From Phycisphaerae bacterium (lineage in GTDB: Bacteria; Planctomycetota; Phycisphaerae; Phycisphaerales; SM1A02), in contig PBAX01000022.1 in NCBI GenBank assembly GCA_002716385.1, positions 372,001 through 436,000 on the forward strand: DNA of 64,000 nucleotides. Direction: 5' to 3'. The notes beneath the pieces were generated by a model. That model was given only the letters and a program-made list of their open reading frames with translations. It made no database searches and was not told where the DNA came from. Of this stretch, positions 42,282 through 50,718 are shown piece by piece (within the stretch, counting starts at the first letter, position 1; each line of letters starts with the position of its first letter). The translations under genes and the position numbers were made by a program.

Positions 42282-43835
42282 TCAGTCGACGGAATCACCC
42301 TTCAGGATGGTCACATCCCAGAGATCATCCAGCGAACCAGCGGATTCGATGTTGTTGCAACGATCGATGATCGTTCCGGAATCCTCCATGGCCAACGCTC
42401 CGAGCAATCCCGCCTTGTGCATCAGGATGTCCTCGAGATCCGCGGTCGTGTTGCGGGCGTGACCCGATGGATACATGACCAGCCCACTGTCGAGCTTGTT
42501 GCCGTCGTCCAGTTCGATCACCAGTGATGTCGGAATGCCGTCCGGATACCGGTCGTCGTATTCCTGGCCACCATGCTCGAAGTGAATCTTGTCCATCAGG
42601 GCATGGGTCGCCTTGTCGTTGATCGCATCACGGCCATAGTCGGCCGGCGCCAGCATCAGGAGCTTCCACCATTCGTCGTTGCCGTCGGCCAACGCGCCGC
42701 TACCGTTCTCGGACGCCATCTCGATGGCCTTTCGCAGCATGGTCGAGACGATGTACACCATCGAGTGGTCGGCGCTCTGCCGCGTCTTGGGACTGCGCTT
42801 GGCCGGATCACCGATGATGCCGAATGCCGGTTCGTAGGCGACGATGGTGATGCCCTTGATCGAATCCGGATTCTCGAGCACGGTCGGGTTGGCCGAGATC
42901 AGATCGATCAGTCCCTGGAGGGCGCCGGCGGACTGGTGCTCGTACAGGCCCAGCTTGAAGTGCATGCCCATCACGGCGAAGTCGTCACCGGATGTCGAGA
43001 GCACAAGATCGAACGGGCTATCCCCATCGGTCGGCTCGAACTGTCGCCAGATCGCCTCGGGGTTGCGGAAGATGTCCTTGGGTCCGATGAAACCCTTCAT
43101 CGATCGCTTGATCGACATGATGGCCACTTCACTGCTGATCGCGGCCGAAGCGCCCTTCGAATCCGAGAGCTGCTTTCCGGCCCGGATGGCACGCCACGGG
43201 ATGTAGTGCGCCACCACCATTCCGATGGCCGACTCGATCTGTTCCGGCGTCGCGCCGAGCATGGCGCCGTAGACGGCCGCGGAACCGATCGCGCCATGCA
43301 CGACGTGATCGATCTTGTAGGACTTGAGACTGAAGACCTCGGCCAGTCGACCTCGGATCTCATCGAGGCAGATCATGCCGCGAAGGGCTGCTGCTCCATC
43401 GAGACCACCCACTTGAGCCGCCGCTATCGGCACGGCGTAGAAGTCGTTGTGTCCGAACTCGCCGGCGGTATGACCGAGCGCCGGGTTGTATCCGAAGTTG
43501 GTTCCATTGCTGTCCCACTCGCGAACGGCGCTGGCGTTGGCGAGGATGGCCTTCTCGGGCGCGACCGTCGTAGTCGATCCGAACACGGTGGCCCCACCTT
43601 CGGCGGGATAGTCGAGTGCCTCGTCACGAAGCACGCATGGTGCATTGGTCTGCAGTGCCAGAGCGGAGAGTCCACAGAGCACGCTGTCCGTGAAGAACTG
43701 GATGGTCCGGTGCTTGACGGCATCGGATGGCTCGCCCAGCGATCCACTCATGAAATCGCAGGCGTACTGGCCGATGGCAAGAGCCTGATTCTCGTTTCGG
43801 GGAAGGGTGACGCAGCTGGCGGTGGCGGTACTCAT
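42282..43835 (-). CDS. prpD: MmgE/PrpD-family dehydratase (2-methylcitrate dehydratase-like)
   Basis: A 517-residue protein of the usual length. MmgE/PrpD motifs: VREWDSNGTNFGYNPALGHTAGEFGHNDFYAVPIAAAQ, GAIGSAAVYGAMLGATPEQIESAIGMVVAHYIPWRAIRAGKQLSDSKGASAAISSEVAIMSIK, and HSMVYIVSTMLRKAIE. PrpD dehydrates 2-methylcitrate in the methylcitrate cycle of propionate breakdown. The family also contains aconitate-decarboxylase-like enzymes, and without prpB or prpC nearby the substrate is not certain. Start at the first ATG; no strong Shine-Dalgarno is seen. It is followed on the opposite strand by the small membrane gene (convergent). Confidence 0.85.
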   Translation of the reverse strand: MSTATASCVTLPRNENQALAIGQYACDFMSGSLGEPSDAVKHRTIQFFTDSVLCGLSALALQTNAPCVLRDEALDYPAEGGATVFGSTTTVAPEKAILANASAVREWDSNGTNFGYNPALGHTAGEFGHNDFYAVPIAAAQVGGLDGAAALRGMICLDEIRGRLAEVFSLKSYKIDHVVHGAIGSAAVYGAMLGATPEQIESAIGMVVAHYIPWRAIRAGKQLSDSKGASAAISSEVAIMSIKRSMKGFIGPKDIFRNPEAIWRQFEPTDGDSPFDLVLSTSGDDFAVMGMHFKLGLYEHQSAGALQGLIDLISANPTVLENPDSIKGITIVAYEPAFGIIGDPAKRSPKTRQSADHSMVYIVSTMLRKAIEMASENGSGALADGNDEWWKLLMLAPADYGRDAINDKATHALMDKIHFEHGGQEYDDRYPDGIPTSLVIELDDGNKLDSGLVMYPSGHARNTTADLEDILMHKAGLLGALAMEDSGTIIDRCNNIESAGSLDDLWDVTILKGDSVD

Positions 43836-43877
43836 CGCAGTTGGACTTTCGTTTTCTGGGATTCAGGGGAAATGAAC

Positions 43878-44873
43878 TCAGTCTTTGGACAGGAATCGTT
43901 CGACGTGCTGGACCTCTTCGGAGGAACCCATCACGACCGGTATTCGTTCATGAAGCGAACTTGGTTTGACATCGAGAAGTCTGGTACCGGCGGCCGCTAT
44001 CGAGCGCCCACCAGCCTGTTCGATCAGCATGCTCATGGGCATGGCTTCGTAGAGGTAGCGGAGCTTGCCTTCGGGCCGATCGGTCGTCTGCGGATAGATG
44101 AAGACACCGCCCTTGATGAGCGTTCGGTGAACATCCGCGACCATCGAACCGATGTAGCGACTGGTGTATCCATTGTCATGCGCCCACTTGAGGTAGTCGC
44201 GATACCCATCCGGGAACCGGTCCGCATAGGCCTCGTTGATCGAGTAGATCTTGTTGGTAGCCGGAATCCTCAGGTTCTCCTTCACGAGGACGAAGGAACC
44301 GATTGAATTGTCCAGCACGAACATGTGCACGCCGTTGCCCGTGGTGACGACGAAGACACTCGATGATCCATAGAGAACGTAGCCGGCGGCGACCTGACGC
44401 GACGCGGGATTGAGAATCATGTCCTCCGGCGTGCCCTTCACACCCTCGCCGAGTCTGACGATGCTGAAGATGGTGCCGACGCCGACGGAAACATCCAGGT
44501 TGGATGAGCCATCCAGTGGATCGAAGAGGACCGCGTAGCGGCCGCCATCCTTATGGCTTCGAAGAACGGTTGGCGTCTCATCCTCCTCGGAGACCAGTGC
44601 GCCGATGTTGGCACGGCTGCCGAGGCAGGCCTTGATGATCTCGTTCGAGAGGACGTCCAGTTTCTGCTGCTGCTCTCCCTGGACGTTGGTATCGCCCATG
44701 TCGCCGAGAACATCCTCGATCCGGGCTCTTCTGACCTTGTTACCGATGCTCTTGCTCGCCAATGAGATGGCCGAGAGGATCCAGGAGAAATCACCGGTGG
44801 CACCCGGATATTCGCGTTCCTCGGCGAGCACATAACTCTGGAGGGACATGAGGTTCTGCTGGATCTTGGACAT
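43878..44873 (-). CDS. fbp: Fructose-1,6-bisphosphatase, class I
   Basis: A 331-residue protein. Motifs: YAVLFDPLDGSSNLDVSVGVGTIFSIVRL (the FBPase signature with metal-binding DPLDGSSN), SEEDE metal-ligand region, AADVHRTLIKGGVFIYPQTTDRPEGKLRYLYEAMPMSMLIEQAGG, and HERIPVVMGSSEEV. It hydrolyses fructose-1,6-bisphosphate in gluconeogenesis. It stands 42 bp upstream of prpD on the same strand, so gluconeogenesis and propionate breakdown may be co-expressed, and it diverges from the thiolase gene. Confidence 0.96.
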   Translation of the reverse strand: MSKIQQNLMSLQSYVLAEEREYPGATGDFSWILSAISLASKSIGNKVRRARIEDVLGDMGDTNVQGEQQQKLDVLSNEIIKACLGSRANIGALVSEEDETPTVLRSHKDGGRYAVLFDPLDGSSNLDVSVGVGTIFSIVRLGEGVKGTPEDMILNPASRQVAAGYVLYGSSSVFVVTTGNGVHMFVLDNSIGSFVLVKENLRIPATNKIYSINEAYADRFPDGYRDYLKWAHDNGYTSRYIGSMVADVHRTLIKGGVFIYPQTTDRPEGKLRYLYEAMPMSMLIEQAGGRSIAAAGTRLLDVKPSSLHERIPVVMGSSEEVQHVERFLSKD

Positions 44874-44995
44874 GGGCAGTTCGGAGTTGGTTAGAATGCT
44901 CGGCTCCCCGGAGGGAACACCCCCCCGGTGAATCGAAGGGTCGATTGTAACGACCCATCTTGAAGACTCATCCAGCCAACCCTGGAGGCCTCATC

Positions 44996-46171
44996 ATGAG
45001 CCACTCAGTCATTCTTTCCGCTCGTCGTACCCCTATTGGCCGTTTCATGGGCGGTTTGAGCCGTGTGGCCTCCCCAGAACTCGGTTCCATGGTCGTCAAG
45101 GCCGCTCTGGAAGAGGTTGCCGGCAGTTCGGATCGGATCGATGAATGCATCATGGGTTGCGTCCTCCAGGCCGGGCTGGGTCAGAATCCGGCACGACAAG
45201 CAGGTCTGAAGGCTGGTCTACCCGTCTCGCTCAATGCACAGACCATCAACAAGGTGTGTGGTTCCGGACTTCAAAGCGTCATGTTGGCGGATCAGTCCAT
45301 CCGGGCCGGTGACAACGCCGTCGTCATGGCGGGTGGATTCGAGAACATGTCCATGTCGCCACATCTGGCCCATGTACGTGCAGGCCTCAAGTTCGGCGAT
45401 GGCAAGCTCATCGATCACATGGCACACGACGGACTCACCTGCGCATTCGAGGAATGGGGCATGGGGTTCGCTGCCGAACACACGGCCGACAAGGTCGGCG
45501 TCTCCCGCGAGGACATGGACGCCTTCTCGGCGCGTTCACATCAGCGTGCGGCCGAAGCGACTGAAAAGGGCTGGTTCAAGGATGAAATCCTTCCACTCGA
45601 CGCCAAGTCAATCAAGCAGAGAGCGGATGTCACCGAGGACGAGGGAATCCGTGGCGATTCAACCGCGGACGGTCTGGGCAAACTCCGTCCGGCGTTCAAG
45701 AAGGATGGAACAGTCACGGCAGGCAATGCCTCGCAGATCAGCGATGGCGCAGCCGCTCTGATCGTCGCCAGTGCTGAAGCAGCCGGTGAAATGGGTGCGG
45801 AACCGCTGGCTCGAATCGTTGGAACACACACACAGGGTGTCGAACCCAAGAACCTCTTCGAGGCACCAGGACTCGGCATCGAGGCACTTCTGGCCAGTCA
45901 CGGTCTCTCCGCCGGTGATGTCGATCTCTACGAGATCAACGAGGCGTTCGCCGCTCAGGCCATCGCCAACATCCGACATCTCGGACTCGATGAGGACAAG
46001 GTGAACATCTGTGGTGGCGGCATCGCACTGGGCCATCCGATCGGTGGTTCGGGCGCACGTGTCCTGACGACGCTTCTTCACCAGATGAAGCGTGTGGATG
46101 CCAAGCGTGGAATAGCCAGCCTCTGCCTCGGTGGTGGCAACGCCGTTTCCATGCTGGTTGAACGCGACTGA
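44996..46171 (+). CDS. Acetyl-CoA C-acetyltransferase (thiolase)
   Basis: A 391-residue protein, standard for tetrameric thiolases. The ATG at 44996 follows GGAGG. Catalytic residues are all visible: NKVCGSGLQSVMLADQSI (nucleophilic Cys), NEAFAAQAIANI, GGGIALGHPIGGSGARVL (catalytic His), and SLCLGGGNAVSM (second Cys). It condenses or cleaves acetyl-CoA/acetoacetyl-CoA, in ketone, polyhydroxyalkanoate or fatty-acid metabolism. No partner dehydrogenase lies alongside. Confidence 0.95.
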   Translation: MSHSVILSARRTPIGRFMGGLSRVASPELGSMVVKAALEEVAGSSDRIDECIMGCVLQAGLGQNPARQAGLKAGLPVSLNAQTINKVCGSGLQSVMLADQSIRAGDNAVVMAGGFENMSMSPHLAHVRAGLKFGDGKLIDHMAHDGLTCAFEEWGMGFAAEHTADKVGVSREDMDAFSARSHQRAAEATEKGWFKDEILPLDAKSIKQRADVTEDEGIRGDSTADGLGKLRPAFKKDGTVTAGNASQISDGAAALIVASAEAAGEMGAEPLARIVGTHTQGVEPKNLFEAPGLGIEALLASHGLSAGDVDLYEINEAFAAQAIANIRHLGLDEDKVNICGGGIALGHPIGGSGARVLTTLLHQMKRVDAKRGIASLCLGGGNAVSMLVERD

Positions 46172-46246
46172 TTCGAAGTCACGGCCGATCCGACATTCCC
46201 GAATGAAATACGTGAAGCGATTCTGCGCTTCCGGTACCTTTTCGTC

Positions 46247-47497
46247 ATGTCGAAGTCCAGTCCGGCGAACCGAAGATCCATACAAGGCCGATTCCTCCAG
46301 ATGCTCGGTCCAGGTCTTCTCGTGGCCGCTACCGGTGTCGGTGCCGGTGATCTGGCAACAGCTGGTTTCGCGGGATCGAAACTGGGTCTGATCGTTCTCT
46401 GGGCCATCGTGCTTGGCGCTATCATGAAGTTCGTCCTGAACGAGGGTTTGGCGAGATGGCAATTGGCCACGGATACGACGCTCATCAAGGGCGTCTCACG
46501 CCATCTTGGTCGGTGGGCCATGGGTGTGTTCCTCGTCTATCTTCTGGCGTTCAGTTTCTTCGTGGGCGGCGCATTGATCTCAGCCACCGGTGTGGCGACC
46601 CATTCACTCATCGGATGGCCCGGTGATCCCGTTCAGGCGAAACTCCTCTGGGGAGGTCTGGGAAGCCTGTTGGCGATGCTGCTGGTCCTCGTGGGAGGAT
46701 TCGCCCTGTTCGAACGAGTGATGGCGTTCGGCATAGCCGTCATGTTCATCGCGGTCATCGTGACGGCCTGCCTGCTCGGTGCGGATGTATCCGAACTGGC
46801 TGGCGGCCTCGTTCCCAGTCGTCCCGCCGATCATCAGACACTCGACTGGACGATCTCACTGGTCGGTGGAGTAGGCGGAACCGTCACCGTACTCTGCTAC
46901 GGATACTGGATCAGACAGTCGGGGCGTTCAGGCATGGGCAGCATGAAGGCATGCCGGATCGATCTTGCCGTCGCGTATGTCGCAACGGCGATGTTCGGCA
47001 TCGCGATGCTCATCATCGCCAGTGGAATCGAAGTCGAGGGTCGCGGAACAGCGCTGCTTGTGCAATTGTCTCAACGATTGCATGAAGCACTCGGATCAGG
47101 TGGTGCCACCCTGTTTCTGATCGGCGCCTGGGCGGCCATCGCCAGCAGTCTGCTTGGCGTCTGGCAATCACTGCCAATGTTGTTCACGGATGCCTGGCGA
47201 TCATTCGTCGGACAACCACCACTTGCGCCGGAGGAACTTCCCCGCACAGGTACCTATCGGGTACTCCTCGTTCTGCTTGCCATCGTTCCGATGTTCCAGG
47301 CTGGCTACGGATTCGCTTCCGTTCAGAAGGCGTACGCGATGTTCGGAGCCTTCTTCCTGCCACTGCTCGCCATCGTCCTGCTGCTGCTCAATCGAAGAAG
47401 ACTCATCGGATCAGCCGCGAACCGTCCCTGGGTCGACGTCGCGTTGATCCTGATCCTTCTGTTCTTCGTCGGGGTCGCCATCGACCGGATCATCTGA
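46247..47497 (+). CDS. Nramp-superfamily transporter with non-canonical metal site
   Basis: A 416-residue polytopic protein. The start, fold and helix pattern match Nramp (LGPGLLVAATGVGAGDLATAGFAGSKLGLIVLWAIVLGAIMKFVLNEGLARWQLATDTTL). The canonical helix-1 DPGN is replaced by the GVGAGDLA region (30-37), and helix 6, usually MPHN, reads VTVLCYGYWIRQSG. About 11 helices are present. Related divergent clades transport Mg2+ or Al3+ instead of Mn2+/Fe2+. Metal specificity here is unknown. Confidence 0.82.
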   Translation: MSKSSPANRRSIQGRFLQMLGPGLLVAATGVGAGDLATAGFAGSKLGLIVLWAIVLGAIMKFVLNEGLARWQLATDTTLIKGVSRHLGRWAMGVFLVYLLAFSFFVGGALISATGVATHSLIGWPGDPVQAKLLWGGLGSLLAMLLVLVGGFALFERVMAFGIAVMFIAVIVTACLLGADVSELAGGLVPSRPADHQTLDWTISLVGGVGGTVTVLCYGYWIRQSGRSGMGSMKACRIDLAVAYVATAMFGIAMLIIASGIEVEGRGTALLVQLSQRLHEALGSGGATLFLIGAWAAIASSLLGVWQSLPMLFTDAWRSFVGQPPLAPEELPRTGTYRVLLVLLAIVPMFQAGYGFASVQKAYAMFGAFFLPLLAIVLLLLNRRRLIGSAANRPWVDVALILILLFFVGVAIDRII

Positions 47498-47505
47498 CGG
47501 CTTGA

Positions 47506-47961
47506 TCACTCGCCGATGTCCTCGGCCCACAGGTCGGGTTTTTCCCTCTGCAGGCGTTCCATCAGGGCGATGCAGCGGTCGCAGTCGGCATGGATTGTTT
47601 CTATGCCGGCTTCCTCCAGCCAATGCTCGGCACCCTGGAAGGTCCGTGATTCCCCGATGATCACACGCGGTATTCGATAGAGCACCGAGGTCCCAGCGCA
47701 CATGGGGCATGGGCTGAGCGTGGTAACCAGTGTGAGTTGATCCCAATCACGACGCCTGCCTGCCGAACGAAGACAGGACATCTCTCCATGGGCGGTTGGA
47801 TCGCCGGATTGAACTCGCTCGTTGTGACCTCTCGCAACGATCGTGCCGTCGGGATCGACCAGCACCGCGCCGATGGGTATGCCACCCTCATTCCAGGATT
47901 TCTCAGCTTGCTCGATGGCTGCATCAAGCCACGGTCGCCACTCTGGCGTGGTCGGCGTCAC
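47506..47961 (-). CDS. Cytosine deaminase of the yeast FCY1 type
   Basis: A 151-residue zinc deaminase. H58-G-E60 and C85-P-M-C88 form the zinc/proton-shuttle site. The whole chain resembles yeast cytosine deaminase from memory: EGGIPIGAVLV, RGHNERVQSG, AHGEMSCL, LSPCPMCAGTSVLYRIPRVIIGE, and an almost identical C-terminus (RPQDWFEDIGE in yeast, KPDLWAEDIGE here). Bacterial CodA is a different, larger amidohydrolase. It would convert cytosine to uracil (pyrimidine salvage). Guanine deaminase and TadA are less likely given the C-terminus. It overlaps the upstream lipoprotein stop by ATGA. Confidence 0.82.
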   Translation of the reverse strand: MTPTTPEWRPWLDAAIEQAEKSWNEGGIPIGAVLVDPDGTIVARGHNERVQSGDPTAHGEMSCLRSAGRRRDWDQLTLVTTLSPCPMCAGTSVLYRIPRVIIGESRTFQGAEHWLEEAGIETIHADCDRCIALMERLQREKPDLWAEDIGE

Positions 47962-48470
47962 GAGCCGGTTTCAACCGATGCCTGAATCATGTCGGCCTTG
48001 GTTCTTTCCAGTTGCTCCTCGTTGAACCGCCAGCGGTTTGCACCGACGACCCGCCATGGCTGGAAGGCATAGCTTTGAAGTTCAAGTGTGACCAGCTGGT
48101 CGCTTCCATAGGTTCGAGGTACGGACATGTCGACCATCGCCTTCAATCCGAAGAGCCGTACAGATCGAATCATGATCCCGTTTTCCGTGGTGGTGCTCGT
48201 GTTGAGGTTCGACTGCTTGAGCTGCTCGGCGACCGCCTGATGAGCTTCTTCGTTCATCCCAACTGGAAGCTGGAAGACGATCGGCTTCTGCTGTTCACGG
48301 AAATCCTCACGGGCCACACACCACTCGATGGCGGTCGCGATGACCTCAGGGACCGGTGCCTTGATGGATTCATCAGCCGTCACCTTGCCCTCCAATGGAG
48401 GATAGGAGCCGTAGTTGGCACAGCCTGCTGCGAGCAGGGACATGATCATCAAGGTGCTGAAAAGTCGCAT
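47958..48470 (-). CDS. Lipoprotein of unknown function
   Basis: A 170-residue protein with a signal ending LLAAGC, so Cys17 is lipidated. A compact alpha/beta domain follows (EVIATAIEWCVARED; PIVFQLPVGMNEEAHQAVAEQL; MIRSVRLFGLKAMVDMSVPR; VTLELQSYAFQPWRVVGANRWRF). A GGGAGAGA ribosome-binding site and a TACACT hexamer lie upstream. It overlaps the cytosine deaminase (ATGA), which is odd for an enzyme-lipoprotein pair. No family was recognised. Confidence 0.6.
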   Translation of the reverse strand: MRLFSTLMIMSLLAAGCANYGSYPPLEGKVTADESIKAPVPEVIATAIEWCVAREDFREQQKPIVFQLPVGMNEEAHQAVAEQLKQSNLNTSTTTENGIMIRSVRLFGLKAMVDMSVPRTYGSDQLVTLELQSYAFQPWRVVGANRWRFNEEQLERTKADMIQASVETGS

Positions 48471-48524
48471 GGAGTCTCTCCCTCTGGGGTGACCACCCCC
48501 CTGGCGGTCCCGGAAAGTGTAACA

Positions 48525-48540
48525 GCAGGCGGCAGCCTGC
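48525..48540. promoter_or_regulatory. Inverted repeat between divergent lipoprotein and ubiX genes
   Basis: GCAGGC (48525-48530) and GCCTGC (48535-48540) flank GGCA. It covers the expected -35 to -15 zone of the ubiX promoter (TATACT at 48550-48555), so it could be a repressor or activator site. It may equally be a chance palindrome. Confidence 0.3.
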
Positions 48541-48549
48541 CCGCACGTC

Positions 48550-48555
48550 TATACT
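48550..48555 (+). promoter_or_regulatory. -10 box of ubiX
   Basis: TATACT lies 12 nt before the ATG at 48568, giving a predicted leader of about 6 nt with no Shine-Dalgarno. No -35 match at the expected spacing. Confidence 0.45.
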
Positions 48556-48567
48556 TGATCACGACTT

Positions 48568-49203
48568 ATGCACCACAAAGTAGTTATTGGTATCACCGGT
48601 GCCTCCGGCGCCCCCTATACGGTCCGATTCCTCGAGCTGATGGCTCGTCAGGGTGTCGAATTGCACGTCTCCGCCAGCGCCCTGGGGAGGCGTCTCCTCT
48701 TCGAGGAGCAGGACATCCGTCATTTCACGAGCGAGGCCCTGGTCGGCCCAGAGCTGGCCGATCGGGTCATAATCCACTCCGACAAGGACTTCGGAGCCGT
48801 CATTTCCTCGGGATCCTTCCAGCATGACGGCATGGTCATCCTGCCCTGCTCCAGCAACACCCTCAATTCCATTGCCTCGGGAATCACCAGCACGCTGGTC
48901 CAGCGTGCTGCCATGGTCTGTCTCAAGGAACGGCGCAGGCTCCTCGTCGCCTACCGTGAGTCACCCCTGAGCGCCATCGACATCGACAGCATGGCGACCC
49001 TGACCCGAGCCGGCGCGACCATCATCCCATTGGCGCCTGGTTTCTACATGATGCCCAAGCGTGTCGAGGATCTGATCGATTTCATGGTGGCCAGACTCAT
49101 GGACCAGCTCGGCTTCGGACACGATCTGAATGTTCGCTGGAAAGGTGAGGTCGACGATGTCACGGCTGGGAATCGTTCGAGCCCTCTCCAAGCGGACGAA
49201 TGA
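48568..49203 (+). CDS. ubiX: Flavin prenyltransferase UbiX
   Basis: A 211-residue protein, the family norm. Motifs: VVIGITGASGAPYTVRFLELM (FMN loop), FGAVISSGSFQHDGMVILPCSSNTLNSIASGITSTLVQRAAMVCLKERRRLLVAYRESPLSAI, and PGFYMMPKRVEDLIDFMVARLMDQL. It makes prenylated FMN from dimethylallyl phosphate, the cofactor of UbiD decarboxylases. No ubiD lies in the window. The product is needed for quinone or aromatic-acid metabolism. It converges on the HlyD gene with a 44-bp overlap. Confidence 0.95.
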   Translation: MHHKVVIGITGASGAPYTVRFLELMARQGVELHVSASALGRRLLFEEQDIRHFTSEALVGPELADRVIIHSDKDFGAVISSGSFQHDGMVILPCSSNTLNSIASGITSTLVQRAAMVCLKERRRLLVAYRESPLSAIDIDSMATLTRAGATIIPLAPGFYMMPKRVEDLIDFMVARLMDQLGFGHDLNVRWKGEVDDVTAGNRSSPLQADE

Positions 49204-50704
49204 CCGTTCCCGCTGGCGGATCCACCAGAAGCACCTGATCGCCGACATCGAGACCGCCGACGATTTCCACGAAAAGCTCCGAGTTTCGATCGATCTGGAC
49301 GAGCTGTTCCACGTACTCGTCACCGTCGCGTAGATAGACGAAGACGTCGCGTCCACGACGATGGATCGCCTGGATCGGGACGAACAGGACCTCCGTGACC
49401 TTGTCGACGAAGATGTCGACTTTCGCACGCATGGATGGCTTCAACGGGAGATTGTGGTCCTTGTCGAGCTCGATTTCGACCCGGTAGTCCCGGCGATTCG
49501 GATCCCGCCAACCACCGTCCTCGGCCAGAACGCTCACCCCAAGCACGATCCCGTTGATCAGTACGTCGGGAAAGGCGTCCATCTTGATGAGGGCGTTCTG
49601 CCCGCTCTCGATCAGTCCCGAGAGCGCCTCGTTCACCTTCACATCGGCCGCCATCCGCTCGATGTTCGGAAGAACGATGACCAGTTGGTTCCTGTAGAGC
49701 TTGCTACCGACCTGAAGCGCCTTCTCGTTGTCACCACGGCTTCGGCGATTGATGGTCGATCCGTAGACGACCATGCCGTCGGACGGCGCGAACACCTCGG
49801 TCTGGGTCAATTGGAGTTCGAATTTTTCGAGCCACTCCTGCCTGGAGTCCAGTGTGGCCTTCGCAGCCTTGACATTGTCCTGTGCCGACCGAAGTTCAGC
49901 AGCCGTGCGCTTGTCGGTACGACCCATCTCGGCAATGGCCTGATTGCTGTCGGATTCCTTCTGGAGCTTCTCCTTGAAGTAGGTGTACTTCTCGTAGATC
50001 TCCTTGTTGGTATTGGCCGTCTTCAGCGCGGACTCCTTGCGAAGGAGATCGATGGCTTCGCTGTCCAGCTCATCCTTCGAGAGAAAATTCTTCTCGAAGA
50101 GCGTCTTCGATTTCTCGTGCTTATCCTTGAGACGGTCGTATTCACGTTCAGCGGTCAACACGGCAAGGTCGAGCTTCTCCCTTTCTCGGAGCACCTCACC
50201 CTCTTCCCACGACTTCAAGGCCAACTCCGCCTGATCGACCTTTACCTGAGCCTTCTGCAGTTCCGATTTCCGATATCCCTCGGAGATCTCGAGACTCGCC
50301 TCGCGGTTGCGAAGCGTGTTCTCGGCATTGACCACGTTGTCCTTGGCGGTCTGGATCTTGTCAAGGATTCCCGCGTTGTCGGTTCTGAACAGAAGGTCGC
50401 CCTCGGCCACGTTGATGCCTTCGTCGACGATCTCGACAAGCGCGTTGTTGTTGCCATCCAGTTCACACCGGACTTCAACCTGCTCGAGGGCGGCCAATTC
50501 GCCTGAAGCGGGAATGGTGATATCGAAGGAGCCGACTTCGACCACATAGAGATCGGCCTGCTCGACCACGCCGCTGGAAGACCCGGAACCATCACTGGCC
50601 AGCCACGCGGCCCCGAGCATGATCAGGGCGGCACCCGCGGCCACCAGCACTCCCGTGCTGGTCATACCGCGTCTACGTCTCGAAATGGCATTTGTGGAAA
50701 TCAT
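49160..50704 (-). CDS. HlyD/RND-type periplasmic adaptor
   Basis: A 514-residue protein. The ATG at 50704 is used; an upstream TTG at 50722 would overlap the TolC stop. An N-terminal signal anchor (RRRRGMTSTGVLVAAGAALIMLGAAWLASDG) leads to a barrel-sandwich half (IPASGELAALEQVEVRCEL, EGINVAEGDLLFRTDN), then a long coiled-coil hairpin (about 120-320, rich in Lys/Glu/Ala). The second half (TEVFAPSDGMVVYGS) and beta barrel end the chain. The hairpin is longer than in typical RND adaptors, as in type I secretion adaptors. It lies 14 bp after a TolC-like gene on the same strand; the pump itself is not in the window. Confidence 0.82.
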   Translation of the reverse strand: MISTNAISRRRRGMTSTGVLVAAGAALIMLGAAWLASDGSGSSSGVVEQADLYVVEVGSFDITIPASGELAALEQVEVRCELDGNNNALVEIVDEGINVAEGDLLFRTDNAGILDKIQTAKDNVVNAENTLRNREASLEISEGYRKSELQKAQVKVDQAELALKSWEEGEVLREREKLDLAVLTAEREYDRLKDKHEKSKTLFEKNFLSKDELDSEAIDLLRKESALKTANTNKEIYEKYTYFKEKLQKESDSNQAIAEMGRTDKRTAAELRSAQDNVKAAKATLDSRQEWLEKFELQLTQTEVFAPSDGMVVYGSTINRRSRGDNEKALQVGSKLYRNQLVIVLPNIERMAADVKVNEALSGLIESGQNALIKMDAFPDVLINGIVLGVSVLAEDGGWRDPNRRDYRVEIELDKDHNLPLKPSMRAKVDIFVDKVTEVLFVPIQAIHRRGRDVFVYLRDGDEYVEQLVQIDRNSELFVEIVGGLDVGDQVLLVDPPAGTVIRPLGEGSNDSQP

Positions 50705-50718
50705 GGCTGGAGACCCAT

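Noticed and set aside
47506-47961. TadA (tRNA adenosine deaminase) identity for the zinc deaminase
   Set aside because: The zinc motifs fit both, but the C-terminal segment closely resembles yeast cytosine deaminase rather than TadA.
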